Shown here piece by piece: positions 15,390 through 23,739 of a stretch of 24,105 nt of DNA. Under the pieces are notes generated by a model. The model searched no databases, was not told the DNA's origin, and saw nothing but the letters and a program-made list of their open reading frames with translations. How positions within the stretch are numbered: the stretch's first letter is position 1; the number at the start of each line of letters is the position of its first letter. The stretch comes from CAZMXS01 sp964570325 (GTDB taxonomy: Bacteria; Verrucomicrobiota; Kiritimatiellia; CAIQIC01; CAZMXS01), in assembly GCA_964570325.1 (NCBI GenBank), contig CAZMXS010000073.1, positions 1 through 24,105 of the forward strand, written 5' to 3'. The translations under genes and the position numbers were made by a program.

Positions 15390-16125
15390 GGCGCCGGTAT
15401 CGCCGGTTAGGCAACCCGAACCAGAGCAGGACGCCGATGGCGAACAGAACCAGGCTGATGTCCTGGGCGGCGTCGAACAGCAGCCAGCGCTGGCGGGCGT
15501 CGCCGCGGAAAAATTCGAGCAGGAATCGGATGGGCGGGTAGGTCAGCAGGTAGAGCGCGAAAACCGCCCCATCCTTCCGACGCCGTGGGTAGTACCAAAG
15601 CAGCGCGAAATAAAGCGCGAGGTTGAGGCCGGCCTCATAGAGTTGCACCGGATGGCGACAGGCGCCCTCGACCGGAACGCACCAGGCGACCGTGGTGATC
15701 GAGCCATAGCAGCAGCCATTCAGAAAACAACCGATCCGGCCCAGGGCATGCGCCAGCGGCAAGGCGGTTACCGCGAAATCCGCCAGCGACCAGAGCGGCT
15801 CGCGGTGCCGGCGCGCAAAAATCGCCAGGCAGGCGCAGGCCCCGAGAAAGCCGCCGTAATAGATCAAGCCACCCTGGTCAATGCGCACGATTTCGAGCGG
15901 CGCGGCGGCAAAATCGGCCCAATTGGCCGCCACGTAGGCCAGCCGCGCGCCGAGAATGCCGGACAACATGATCCAGAAACCCAGGTCGGAACCGAATCCC
16001 GGCGGGCGCCGCTCGCGCCGGCCCAGCGCCGTCCAGTGGACCACGCCGGCCAAAAAGGCCAGCGCCACCATCACTCCGTACCAGTAGATCGGGCGCGAAC
16101 CGATATGAAAAGCGATTTTCTCCAT
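15382..16125 (-). CDS. lgt: Prolipoprotein diacylglyceryl transferase
   Basis: A 247-aa integral membrane enzyme that transfers diacylglycerol from phosphatidylglycerol to the lipobox Cys of prolipoproteins. Visible motifs are IYWYGVMVALAFLAG at the N-terminus, GILGARLAYVAANW, GGLIYYGGFLGA, the signature HALGRIGCFLNGCCYG, and HPVQLYEAGLN. Helices are spread along the whole chain. The frame is open far upstream, but that part crosses a repeat and overlaps the divergent kinase gene. ATG 16125 (MEKIAFHIGSRPIYW) gives the normal family N-terminus. It overlaps the rluD-type gene by eight bases. The window also contains at least two probable lipoproteins that it would modify. Confidence 0.95.
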   Translation of the reverse strand: MEKIAFHIGSRPIYWYGVMVALAFLAGVVHWTALGRRERRPPGFGSDLGFWIMLSGILGARLAYVAANWADFAAAPLEIVRIDQGGLIYYGGFLGACACLAIFARRHREPLWSLADFAVTALPLAHALGRIGCFLNGCCYGSITTVAWCVPVEGACRHPVQLYEAGLNLALYFALLWYYPRRRKDGAVFALYLLTYPPIRFLLEFFRGDARQRWLLFDAAQDISLVLFAIGVLLWFGLPNRRYRRHA

Positions 16126-16146
16126 TTCCCAATTCCGAACCAGCGC

Positions 16147-16175
16147 ACTATAGAAGGTTTTGCGGAAACTGCAAA
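16147..16175 (-). promoter_or_regulatory. Likely promoter for the lgt operon
   Basis: On the minus strand TATAGT (16152-16147, 5/6 to -10) lies 17 bp after TTTGCA (16175-16170, 4/6 to -35). It predicts a start about 15 nt before the lgt ATG at 16125. Its -35 region abuts the left arm of the inverted repeat. Confidence 0.5.
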
Positions 16176-16266
16176 GTTCAAGGTTCAAAGTCTGGCTGAA
16201 GGCGGGAGCGCCCCATGAAGTAGAACGTGGGGCTTGTTCCTTCCATGAACTTTGAACTTTGAACTT
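16174..16266. repeat. MITE-like element with 18-bp terminal inverted repeats
   Basis: The left arm AAGTTCAAGGTTCAAAGT (16174-16191) matches 17 of 18 bases of the reverse complement of the right arm (16249-16266). The right arm is itself a tandem of the 7-mer ACTTTGA. Between the arms is 57 bp containing a second stem, GCCCCA (16210-16215) with TGGGGC (16228-16233). It resembles short interspersed 'GAACTTT' repeats that I recall from PVC genomes, but no second copy occurs in this window. It sits between the divergent lgt and kinase genes. I see no open reading frame of its own. Confidence 0.6.
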
Positions 16267-16311
16267 CATCCCGTGGTTGTTAATGTCGGCGTTTAATGCG
16301 CGAGGGGACCG

Positions 16312-18804
16312 ATGGCGGATTCGAAGGAAGCCAAAGAAGCCATTGACGTGATTGCCGATCCGGTGGACAAGATCGCCTGCCGGAAATGCGCCCGGCACTT
16401 GGATGTTTCCGGGCTGCCCTCCTTTTCCATTGTCGAGTGCCCGGAGTGCCACACGCGCCAAACCGTGCCGGCGCAGCTTGGCCAGTTTCTGCTCCTGGAA
16501 ATCCTTGGGTCCGGCGGCATGGGTGTTGTCTACCAAGCGCTCGACCAGGCGCTTGGGCGGTATGTCGCGATCAAGGTGATGAAGCGGTCGCTGGGCGATG
16601 ACGAGCAGTTTGTGCAAAACTTTCTGCGCGAGGCGCGCGCCGCGGCCGCGATCAATCATCGCAATATCGTGCAGATCTATTCCTGCGGCCAGGAGAAGGG
16701 CCAGCCATACATCGTCATGGAGCTGGTTTCCGGCGGCAAGATGGATGAAATGCTGGCCAAGGGCAATCCGCTGGACGAGGCGCGCACACTGGAGATCGGC
16801 ATCGGCGTGGCGGAGGGGTTGAAGGCGGCGCACGCGGTCAACCTGATCCATGGCGACATCAAGCCGGCCAACATCCTGTTCGACAAGGAAGGGCACGCGA
16901 AGGTGGCCGACTTCGGCCTGGCGCGTTTCGCAAGCAGCCGGGCTGAGCCGGGCGAGATCTGGGGCACGCCATATTACATCGCCCCGGAAAAGGCGCGCGG
17001 CCAGAAGGTGGACCATCGCTCGGACATCTACAGTCTCGGCGCGACACTTTACCATGCGCTGGGGGCCATCCCGCCCTTTGACGGCCAGACCGCGACCGAT
17101 GTGGTCGTCGCGCGCCTGAAGAATCCGGCGATCGGTTTGCGTGTGATCAGGCCGGCTCTCCAGCCGGAGACGGCGGACGTGATCGCCCGGATGTTGGAGG
17201 CCGACCCCTTCATGCGATACCCGACATACGACTCGGTGATCGCGGATTTGAAGGAGGCGCTTCGAATTGTCCGGCAGGAGGTGCGCAGTCCGCGCGCCAA
17301 GGCCAAAAAAGCATCCGTGCTGCCGCTGCTGATCGTGGGCGGCGTAATCGCCTTCGCCGTCGCGATTCTCGCGGGCAGTTGGCAATACATGTCCTGCAAA
17401 CAGAAAAAACCGGCGCCGCTGCCGGCCGGCCCGGCGGCCACCAATGTGCCGGCCGCAACCAACCAGGCGGCGACCGCCACCCAGGCGGTTCAGAGCGCAC
17501 AGGCGCCGACCGGAGCGCCGCCGTCGAAAACCAGCTTTGTCCCGTTGACGCCCAACGCGGACCAGGCGCTGGCCAATGCGATGAAGCTGCTGGCCGAGGG
17601 GCGCACGGCGGCGGCGGAACAGCAGTTACAGGCGATTTATGAGAAATCGCCGGCAAACGCGCTGGCTCGCTGGTGGGCGCGCCTGATGCAGGCATTGACT
17701 TACTGGGCCACCGGCCGGGATCGGGAGGCGGAGGGGTATCTGAAGGATCTCAAAGGGCTGACTTTTGACCCGGCGGACGGGGCGCAGATTCATCCCGGCA
17801 ACCTGGCGCGGAATGTGGCGTTGTTCTTCATGGGCGAGCTGGATGAGGGCCGACTCTTTCTCGACGCCGCCAAGCGGGATGCCTGGTATCAGGATGCGCT
17901 CGACTTCTTCGTTGGCGTTCAGCGTTTGCGCAAGAGCGAGTTGAAGGGGGCGGCCACGCAGTTTAGCACCTACCTGGCCAAGGAGGGGCAGCAGCCGGCC
18001 TGGGCTTACAGTTTCAAGCCGCTGGCGCGCAGTTGGCAGGCGCAGATCTCCGCGTGGCAGGAACAGCAGTTGGCCGCCGAGCGCCTGCTCAAGACCGGGC
18101 AGTATACCAAGGCGCGGGAAGTGCTGGAGCAGTATCGCGGCAGCGTCGCGCCGATTCTCGGCGCCACGGCCGACAAGGCCCTTGCGCAAGTCCGGCAGGT
18201 GGAAGAGACCGAACTTGAAAAACAGCGCCGCGCCGAACAACGCCAGCGCCAACAGCAGCTGCAGGCGGAACTCAACCTGATTGACGACATACGCGGGGCC
18301 AACCTGACGCTGGTCAACCAGAAGGATTTCCGCAAGGCGCAAGCGGCCATGAGCCGCATCCTGCCGCAAATCAAGTCGGGGGAGGGCCAAAAAACCTTCC
18401 GCCTGCTCAATGAGGCCTATGAACGCATGGATGCGCTGAAGAAGTTCCTGATTGCCCGGATTCCGGTTGCGCCGGCGCGCCGTTCGGCGATTCCGGACCT
18501 GCCGGGCGATGCGGTTAGCGCCGATCTCAACGGCATCCAGGTGGCGCTCGGCCAGCATGGGGCCATGACCATCACCTGGGACCAGGCGAGCCCGAAATTG
18601 ATCGTGCAATTGGCGGATTACTATTTGAACGACCCGGCGCTCGCGGCGGAGGAGAAGGCGGACAAGTATCTCAGCACCGCCGTCTTCTGTTATGAAATGG
18701 GCGGCTGGAAATGGGCGGCGGATCGGGCTTCCCTGGCCATCAAACTGAACGCCGACCTGAAAGCCAAAGCCTTGCAGTTGATGCCGCAGATCGTGCCGGA
18801 ATAA
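16312..18804 (+). CDS. Membrane Ser/Thr protein kinase with N-terminal zinc ribbon
   Basis: An 830-aa Hanks-type kinase. Residues ~20-50 form a zinc ribbon (C23-x2-C26, C43-x2-C46). The kinase domain (~57-315) has the glycine loop GSGGMGVVY, Lys88 in VAIKVM, a catalytic loop HGDIKPANILF (HGD instead of the usual HRD), DFG at 200-202, and APE at 225-227. All catalytic residues are present, so it should be active. A transmembrane helix follows at ~325-350 (LLIVGGVIAFAVAILAG). The ~480 residues outside contain an Ala/Pro/Thr-rich linker, then helical TPR-like repeats and a coiled-coil-like Gln/Glu/Arg-rich stretch near 640-665. They probably sense or scaffold in the periplasm. ATG 16312 has GAGGGG close before it. 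The MITE-like repeat lies in its upstream region. The esterase gene follows after 85 bp. Confidence 0.92.
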   Translation: MADSKEAKEAIDVIADPVDKIACRKCARHLDVSGLPSFSIVECPECHTRQTVPAQLGQFLLLEILGSGGMGVVYQALDQALGRYVAIKVMKRSLGDDEQFVQNFLREARAAAAINHRNIVQIYSCGQEKGQPYIVMELVSGGKMDEMLAKGNPLDEARTLEIGIGVAEGLKAAHAVNLIHGDIKPANILFDKEGHAKVADFGLARFASSRAEPGEIWGTPYYIAPEKARGQKVDHRSDIYSLGATLYHALGAIPPFDGQTATDVVVARLKNPAIGLRVIRPALQPETADVIARMLEADPFMRYPTYDSVIADLKEALRIVRQEVRSPRAKAKKASVLPLLIVGGVIAFAVAILAGSWQYMSCKQKKPAPLPAGPAATNVPAATNQAATATQAVQSAQAPTGAPPSKTSFVPLTPNADQALANAMKLLAEGRTAAAEQQLQAIYEKSPANALARWWARLMQALTYWATGRDREAEGYLKDLKGLTFDPADGAQIHPGNLARNVALFFMGELDEGRLFLDAAKRDAWYQDALDFFVGVQRLRKSELKGAATQFSTYLAKEGQQPAWAYSFKPLARSWQAQISAWQEQQLAAERLLKTGQYTKAREVLEQYRGSVAPILGATADKALAQVRQVEETELEKQRRAEQRQRQQQLQAELNLIDDIRGANLTLVNQKDFRKAQAAMSRILPQIKSGEGQKTFRLLNEAYERMDALKKFLIARIPVAPARRSAIPDLPGDAVSADLNGIQVALGQHGAMTITWDQASPKLIVQLADYYLNDPALAAEEKADKYLSTAVFCYEMGGWKWAADRASLAIKLNADLKAKALQLMPQIVPE

Positions 18805-18820
18805 AGGCCGACCCGACCCG

Positions 18821-18864
18821 GCCCGGCGGGCGATCCTGGGCCACGGGCTCTTTACCCGCCGGCC
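18821..18864 (+). terminator. CCGGCGGG hairpin between kinase and esterase genes
   Basis: CCGGCGGG (18823-18830) is perfectly complementary to CCCGCCGG (18855-18862) with a 24-nt loop. An AT-rich stretch (CATATTTTATT) begins about 10 nt after it, but there is no immediate T-run. It may stop or slow transcription into the esterase gene, or protect the kinase mRNA 3' end. Confidence 0.35.
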
Positions 18865-18889
18865 GATCCGGCATATTTTATTCCATACC

Positions 18890-20617
18890 ATGAGAATTTC
18901 TTTGCGCTTGGCGGCTGGCGGTCTGCTGGCCGTTTTTTGCCTCGCAACCGCTCCGGCGGTCTTCAGCCGCAGTCCGGCGCGCGTGGATATTTCGTTTGCC
19001 TGGACCACCAACACGGGCATGGGCAAAAGCCTGTTTGTGGTGGGCAACCATCCCGACCTGGGCAATTGGAACCCGACGGCCGCCGTCAAACTGGTTTGGA
19101 CCAGTGGCAATATCTGGACCGGCCGCGTGGCCGTGCAGGCCGGTACGGCGCTGGAGTTCAAATATATTGTGCGCAACGAATCGAGCGGACAGTATTGCAA
19201 TCCGGCCAACGTCGAATGGATGCCGGGCGCCAACTTGAGCAACACCGTCGTTGCCCAGCCCGCTGCGCCATATACCGGCAAAACGCTCTATTACCACAGC
19301 GGCTGGACCAGCGCCGCGCTCATTTACCTGTCGGGGACCAACTGGATGGGCGCCACCATGAGCCGGCTGGGTCCGGGGCGCGGACCCGGGGAATATCTTT
19401 ATCAAGCGTCCGGCTTCGGCGAGGCCGGCGAATCCATCGAGTTTGTTCCGAACGGCTGGTACAACGGAACGCAATACTGGGACAACGCGCCCTATCCCAG
19501 TCCGCTGACCGGCGACAACAATTACAACACACCGCTGGATTTCATCTTCCTGCAGGACGGGCAGATTTACAATTACTGGCCGCCCGCGACCGTTTCCGCC
19601 AGCCGCATCTCCAGCACCAACGTATCCTCAAGCTGGGCGCCGACCATTCCCTCGCGCGATATCCGGGTCTATGTTCCGCGCGGTTACGACCAGAACACGT
19701 GGAAACGTTATCCCGTGCTGTACATGCACGACGGGCAGAACGTGTTCGACCCTGGCGAGGCCTACGGCGCCTGGGGCACGGAGCACACGGCGGACCGCGA
19801 GATCAGCCAGGGCCGCATGCGCGAATGCATCATTGTCGGGGTCAACAACACATCCGCGCGGCTGCGCGAGTATGTGCCGCCGGGCGACAATGGCGGGTTC
19901 GGCGCGGGCACCGGCGACCAGTATGCCAACTTCCTGATTCACAATGTGCGCCCGACAATTGATTACCATTACCGCACGCTGAATGACCCGGCCAACACGC
20001 TGACGCTGGGATCTTCATTCGGCGGCATGATCTCCGCTTATCTTGGGCTGGGAACCAACGTGTTTGGCAAGATCGGGCCGATGTCGCCCTCGTTCTGGGC
20101 CTGTTCGAACTTTGTTGGCCGGATCGAATCCAACAACACGAAAGGCCTGCGCATTTACATGGATTGCGGCACGGACGAGTCGGATGAGGATATGTGGGTT
20201 CCGTTCTGGGGTGTATACGGTCTGTTTCTGCTCGATGGCTACGCGCCCAACAACGACTTGCTGGCGCGGGTGGGCTGCGGGCAGATTCACAACGAGGGCG
20301 CTTGGTCCAATCGCCTGCCGTGGGCGTTTTGGTTCCTGCTCAGTCCTTGGGATGAAGCCAACCTGCTCGCGGGCGGCGGCGCGCCACCTGTCATCAGCAA
20401 CACCACGCTGACGGCGAGCGGCATGGTCTTCGCCGTCCGCACGCTCGGTGGTTGGACCTACCGCGTTGAAAGCCGGACCAACCTGGTCGGCAGCGGGTGG
20501 GTTCCCGCCACCAACCGGTTCCGCGAAACGTTGCCGTGGTCGGTTCGCACCTTCGGCGAGACCAACACCGCCGGCTTGCGGCGCTTCTTCCGCATCGTGG
20601 CGACCAACGCCTGGTAG
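18890..20617 (+). CDS. Secreted esterase with two carbohydrate-binding-like modules
   Basis: A 575-aa exported protein. A signal peptide (1 to ~26) is followed by a CBM20-like starch-binding domain at ~34-125 (LFVVGNHPDLGNWNP, then WTGRVAVQAGTALEFKYIV). A second sandwich module resembling CBM25-type domains (~130-225) follows. The catalytic domain (~240-485) is an enterochelin-esterase/esterase-D type alpha/beta hydrolase. It contains YPVLYMHDGQNVFDPGEA, nucleophile Ser376 in GSSFGG, an acidic residue in MDCGTDESDE, and a His in GQIHNEGAWSNRLPWAFWF. The C-terminal ~80 residues (YRVESRTNLVGSGW to RRFFRIVAT) are a small beta module common in Verrucomicrobia-like secreted proteins. It is probably an acetyl or feruloyl esterase acting on polysaccharide; the exact substrate is not determinable. 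No ribosome-binding site is obvious before ATG 18890. Confidence 0.85.
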   Translation: MRISLRLAAGGLLAVFCLATAPAVFSRSPARVDISFAWTTNTGMGKSLFVVGNHPDLGNWNPTAAVKLVWTSGNIWTGRVAVQAGTALEFKYIVRNESSGQYCNPANVEWMPGANLSNTVVAQPAAPYTGKTLYYHSGWTSAALIYLSGTNWMGATMSRLGPGRGPGEYLYQASGFGEAGESIEFVPNGWYNGTQYWDNAPYPSPLTGDNNYNTPLDFIFLQDGQIYNYWPPATVSASRISSTNVSSSWAPTIPSRDIRVYVPRGYDQNTWKRYPVLYMHDGQNVFDPGEAYGAWGTEHTADREISQGRMRECIIVGVNNTSARLREYVPPGDNGGFGAGTGDQYANFLIHNVRPTIDYHYRTLNDPANTLTLGSSFGGMISAYLGLGTNVFGKIGPMSPSFWACSNFVGRIESNNTKGLRIYMDCGTDESDEDMWVPFWGVYGLFLLDGYAPNNDLLARVGCGQIHNEGAWSNRLPWAFWFLLSPWDEANLLAGGGAPPVISNTTLTASGMVFAVRTLGGWTYRVESRTNLVGSGWVPATNRFRETLPWSVRTFGETNTAGLRRFFRIVATNAW

Positions 20618-20660
20618 TTGTGGCTCACGCTTACGGCTACGGGCAAGACTTCCAGTATAT

Positions 20661-20691
20661 CCGCGTCATCCGCGGCAATGAGGGGGTTTTT
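20661..20691 (+). terminator. Weak terminator candidate after the esterase gene
   Basis: CCGCG (20661-20665) and CGCGG (20671-20675) form a 5-bp stem. A GGGGGTTTTT stretch follows 6 nt later (20682-20691). It lies in the 90-bp gap between convergent genes, where a terminator is expected, but the T-run is not adjacent to the stem. Confidence 0.25.
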
Positions 20692-20707
20692 CCCGGTCGC
20701 GGCCGCT

Positions 20708-23161
20708 TCAGATAAACAACGTGGCGCCGGACTGGTCTGCCGCGCCGAGGAAGGTTGCGACGCCGCCGAGTTCCACACCGTCAATGAGTTCCTCCCGCGC
20801 GATGCCCATGACGCTCATGGACATCGTGCAGGCAATCAGTTTCACGCCGGCCTTTTGCGCCGCTGCCATCAGGTCGGGCAGGCTGTCCACCTGCTTCGCG
20901 CGCATCACATGCTTCATCATGGCCGTGCCGGCGCCGAACAGGTTCAGTCTGGAAAGTTTGAGCGCCTCGGCGCCGCAGGGCAGCATCAGGCCGAACATCC
21001 GGTCCAGCAGGCCTTTTGCCGCCGGCGGCGCGGGTTGGCGGCGCAGGGCGTTCAGGCCCCAGAAGGTGAAAAACATCGTGACCCGGCTGCCCATTGCCAC
21101 CGCGCCGTTGGCGATGACAAATGCTGCCAGCACCTTGTCGAGATCGCCGGAAAAGACCACGAGGGTTTTGTCTTTCGAGCCGACCGGCGCCACGCCCGCC
21201 GCGCTGGCTTGCAGGCCGATGCCCTTGCGGATGCGCGCCTCAACGCGTGGCCCGTTTACTTTAACCTCCAGCATTTCATGGCCGTTGCCCCGGCACCAGG
21301 CAGGCGCATCGGCCGCAAAGCCGGGATCGGACGCAGCAACTGTGATTTCGTCGCCGGGCGCCAGTGTTTCCATTGCGGCCTTCAGTTTCATGATCGGGCC
21401 CGGGCACTGCAACCCACAGCAATCGAGCGTGATGGTTTTTCCGGATGGGGCGGCGGCCGCCGCCATCTGTTCTTCGGCATAGGCCAGGAATGGGGGGTCG
21501 GCCTGTTGACCGCAGATGCCGCCGCCGTGCCAGGCGCAGAAAGTCGAGGAGCCGCCGGCCAATGTGGCCGCCTGCTCGAATCCGGCCTGGCGCAGCAGGC
21601 GGTAAGCCAGATAGCTGCGGAATCCGACCTTGCAGTACAGAAAAACCGGCCGGTCCTTGGGCAATTCAGCCATTCGCCGCCGCAACTGCCCCAACGGAAT
21701 GTTAATGGCGCCGGGAATGTGCCAGATGTCGAACTCCACCGCGCCCCGGACATCCACAATGGGATGGCCCTCGGTTTTCGCGGGATAATCCTCTGGATAC
21801 CAGAAGGCCACGTCGCCTTTGAGCAGGTTGGCGGCGACGAATCCCGCCATGTTCACCGGATCCTTGGCCGAACCATAAGGTGGCGCGTAGGCCAGTTCCA
21901 GGTTCTCCAAGTCGTGCACGGTCAACCCGGCGCGCAAGGCTGTAGCCAGCACATCAATGCGCTTGTCCACGCCGTCATAGCCCACCACCTGCGCGCCCAG
22001 GAGCTTGCCGTCCTCCGGCGCGAACAGGAGTTTAATGTGCATCGGGGCTGTCCCCGGATAATAACCGGCGTGGCCCGACGGATGCAGATAGACCTTGCGA
22101 TAGGCCCGGCCCGCCTGGCGCAACTGGCGCTCGTTAACGCCGGTGCCGCCGCCGGTCATCTCGAACACCTTGACAATCGCGGTGCCCTGGGTGGCGGTGT
22201 ACACGGAAGGGCGGCCGCAGATGTTGTCGGCCGCGATCCGGCCCTGCCGGTTGGCCGGGCCGGCCAACGGGATCAACGCCGGCGCGCCGGTGACGGCGTC
22301 CAGCACCTCCACGGCGTCGCCGGCGGCGTAAATGTTCGGGTCGCTGGTTTGCATACGCTCGTTTACGCGAATCCCGCCGCGCGGCCCCAATTCCAAGCCG
22401 GCGGCGCGCGCCAACGTCGTTTCCGGGCGAACGCCGACCGATAACACCGCCAGGTCGGCGGTAAGCACTTCGTTGTTTTTCAACTCGACCGTCACCCGGC
22501 CGCCGGCATCGCGAAAGGCTGCGGCGGCCGTTCCCAAGTGTAGCCGGATTCCGTGCGCGGCCAGGTGCGCCTGCAGGTCGCGCGCCATTTCCCGGTCCAG
22601 CGGCGGCATGATTTGGTCGAGCATTTCCACCAGGCTCACCGTGAGCCCGCGGCGGCGGAGGTTTTCCGCCATTTCCACGCCGATGTAACCACCGCCAATC
22701 ACCACCGCGCTGCGCGCGCCGTTGTCAACGGCGGCTTTAATGGCGTCCATATCTTCGATATTGCGCAGCACGAACACACGGGTGTGGCCGATGCCGGGCA
22801 GATCCGGCTTGATCGGGATCGCGCCGGGGCAGAGCACCAGTTTATCATAGCTTTCGTCGTATTCACGGCCGGTTTCGATCTCGCGCACACGCACCCGGCG
22901 TCCGGCGCGGTCCAGCGCCAGCGCCTCGTGACCGGTGCGCACTTCAAGATTAAGCGATTCGCGCAAACTTTGTGGCGTCTGGAGCAGGAGGCTGGCGCGC
23001 TCCTTGATTTCACCGCCAATGTGGTAGGGCAGGCCGCAGTTGGCAAAGGAAACGAAGCGTCCCTTTTCCAGCACAACAATTTCTGCGTTTTCATCCAGCC
23101 GCCGCGCCCGCGCAGCGGCGGAGGCGCCGGCGGCAACGCCGCCGATAATTACGATTTTCAT
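20708..23161 (-). CDS. CoA-disulfide-reductase-like/rhodanese/TusA/DsrE fusion
   Basis: An 817-aa four-domain protein for sulfur or thiol redox chemistry. Residues 1 to ~450 are a flavoprotein disulfide reductase of the CoADR/NADH-oxidase group: IIGGVAAGASAAARAR (FAD), redox Cys42 in FANCGLPYHIGG, VVIGGGYIGVEMAENL (NAD(P)H), and IYAAGDAVEV. A rhodanese domain follows (~460-545) with catalytic Cys510 in YCKVGFRS. Next is a TusA-like domain (~575-650) with GLQCPGPIMKLK (Cys586), then a DsrE-like domain (~660-817) with Cys778 in LIACTMSMSVMG. All four redox cysteines are present, giving a potential intramolecular sulfane-sulfur relay from reductase to carrier. Similar fusions are known in firmicutes and other bacteria. 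ATG 23161 has AGG before it. The gene is monocistronic and convergent with the esterase gene. Confidence 0.93.
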   Translation of the reverse strand: MKIVIIGGVAAGASAAARARRLDENAEIVVLEKGRFVSFANCGLPYHIGGEIKERASLLLQTPQSLRESLNLEVRTGHEALALDRAGRRVRVREIETGREYDESYDKLVLCPGAIPIKPDLPGIGHTRVFVLRNIEDMDAIKAAVDNGARSAVVIGGGYIGVEMAENLRRRGLTVSLVEMLDQIMPPLDREMARDLQAHLAAHGIRLHLGTAAAAFRDAGGRVTVELKNNEVLTADLAVLSVGVRPETTLARAAGLELGPRGGIRVNERMQTSDPNIYAAGDAVEVLDAVTGAPALIPLAGPANRQGRIAADNICGRPSVYTATQGTAIVKVFEMTGGGTGVNERQLRQAGRAYRKVYLHPSGHAGYYPGTAPMHIKLLFAPEDGKLLGAQVVGYDGVDKRIDVLATALRAGLTVHDLENLELAYAPPYGSAKDPVNMAGFVAANLLKGDVAFWYPEDYPAKTEGHPIVDVRGAVEFDIWHIPGAINIPLGQLRRRMAELPKDRPVFLYCKVGFRSYLAYRLLRQAGFEQAATLAGGSSTFCAWHGGGICGQQADPPFLAYAEEQMAAAAAPSGKTITLDCCGLQCPGPIMKLKAAMETLAPGDEITVAASDPGFAADAPAWCRGNGHEMLEVKVNGPRVEARIRKGIGLQASAAGVAPVGSKDKTLVVFSGDLDKVLAAFVIANGAVAMGSRVTMFFTFWGLNALRRQPAPPAAKGLLDRMFGLMLPCGAEALKLSRLNLFGAGTAMMKHVMRAKQVDSLPDLMAAAQKAGVKLIACTMSMSVMGIAREELIDGVELGGVATFLGAADQSGATLFI

Positions 23162-23232
23162 GGTTGAAACCTATTGTTGGTGAACGGGTAATCAGCGGGT
23201 GATACACATGAACAACGCCACTACCAGCCGCC

Positions 23233-23712
23233 TTACCGACGCGAAGCAATTTCCCGGGCGGTCTCACGGTCTGCCGTCCGGCGTTTCAATGCCTCGCGCT
23301 TATCACCCATCAATTTACCCCGGCAGAGGGCCAATTCAACCTTGATACGACCTTTTTTCAAATACAGGCGGAGCGGAACGAGGGTGTTCCCCTGGATGGA
23401 CACCTGGCCGATGAGCCGCTGGATTTCGCGGCGATGCAGCAGCAGGCGTTTGGGCCGGACGGGATCGTAGCTTTCGCTGCGGGAGCAGGCGTACGGATTG
23501 ATATGCAGGTCGTTCAGGAAGACCTGCCCGCCTTCGATGGCGGCGAAGCTTTCGTTGAGGCTGACGTCACCGGCGCGGATGGATTTGACCTCACCGCCGC
23601 GCAACTCGATTCCCGCCTCAAGTTTCGCCAGGATGTGGTAGTCGCGTTGCGCCTTGCGGTTGGTGGCGAGCGTGCCGCCGGCCGCGGCATGCTTCTCCCC
23701 ATCGGTTTTCAT
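23233..23712 (-). CDS. smpB: SsrA-binding protein
   Basis: A 159-aa RNA-binding protein that brings tmRNA to stalled ribosomes in trans-translation. Motifs match the family throughout: NRKAQRDYHILAKLEAGIEL, LRGGEVKSIRAGDVSLNESF, NDLHINPYACSRSE, RPKRLLLHRREIQRLIG, LVPLRLYLKKGRIKVELALC and a basic C-terminal GDKREALKRRTADRE tail. The N-terminus (to ~residue 15) is slightly longer than usual. ATG 23712 is 27 bp after the rpoZ stop; GGGAGA lies 9 nt before it, partly inside a small hairpin. No ssrA gene is visible in the window. Confidence 0.96.
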   Translation of the reverse strand: MKTDGEKHAAAGGTLATNRKAQRDYHILAKLEAGIELRGGEVKSIRAGDVSLNESFAAIEGGQVFLNDLHINPYACSRSESYDPVRPKRLLLHRREIQRLIGQVSIQGNTLVPLRLYLKKGRIKVELALCRGKLMGDKREALKRRTADRETAREIASRR

Positions 23713-23723
23713 GGCGGGCGGTC

Positions 23724-23739
23724 TCCCGCGGGCGCGGGA
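23724..23739 (-). promoter_or_regulatory. Small hairpin covering the smpB ribosome-binding site
   Basis: TCCCGC (23724-23729) and GCGGGA (23734-23739) form a 6-bp GC-rich stem directly after the rpoZ stop codon. On the mRNA (minus strand) the GGGAGA Shine-Dalgarno of smpB overlaps the hairpin's 3' arm. It could reduce smpB initiation unless rpoZ translation opens it. This is inferred from the layout only. Confidence 0.35.

Noticed and set aside
13476..15410. 644-codon open frame on the plus strand
   Set aside because: It runs antisense to the glycosylase and pseudouridine synthase genes, is rich in Arg/Gly/Ala, has no recognisable motif and is a product of high GC.
16126..17385. Upstream extension of lgt in the same frame
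   Set aside because: It crosses the inverted repeat and lies opposite the Ser/Thr kinase; Lgt similarity begins at 16125.
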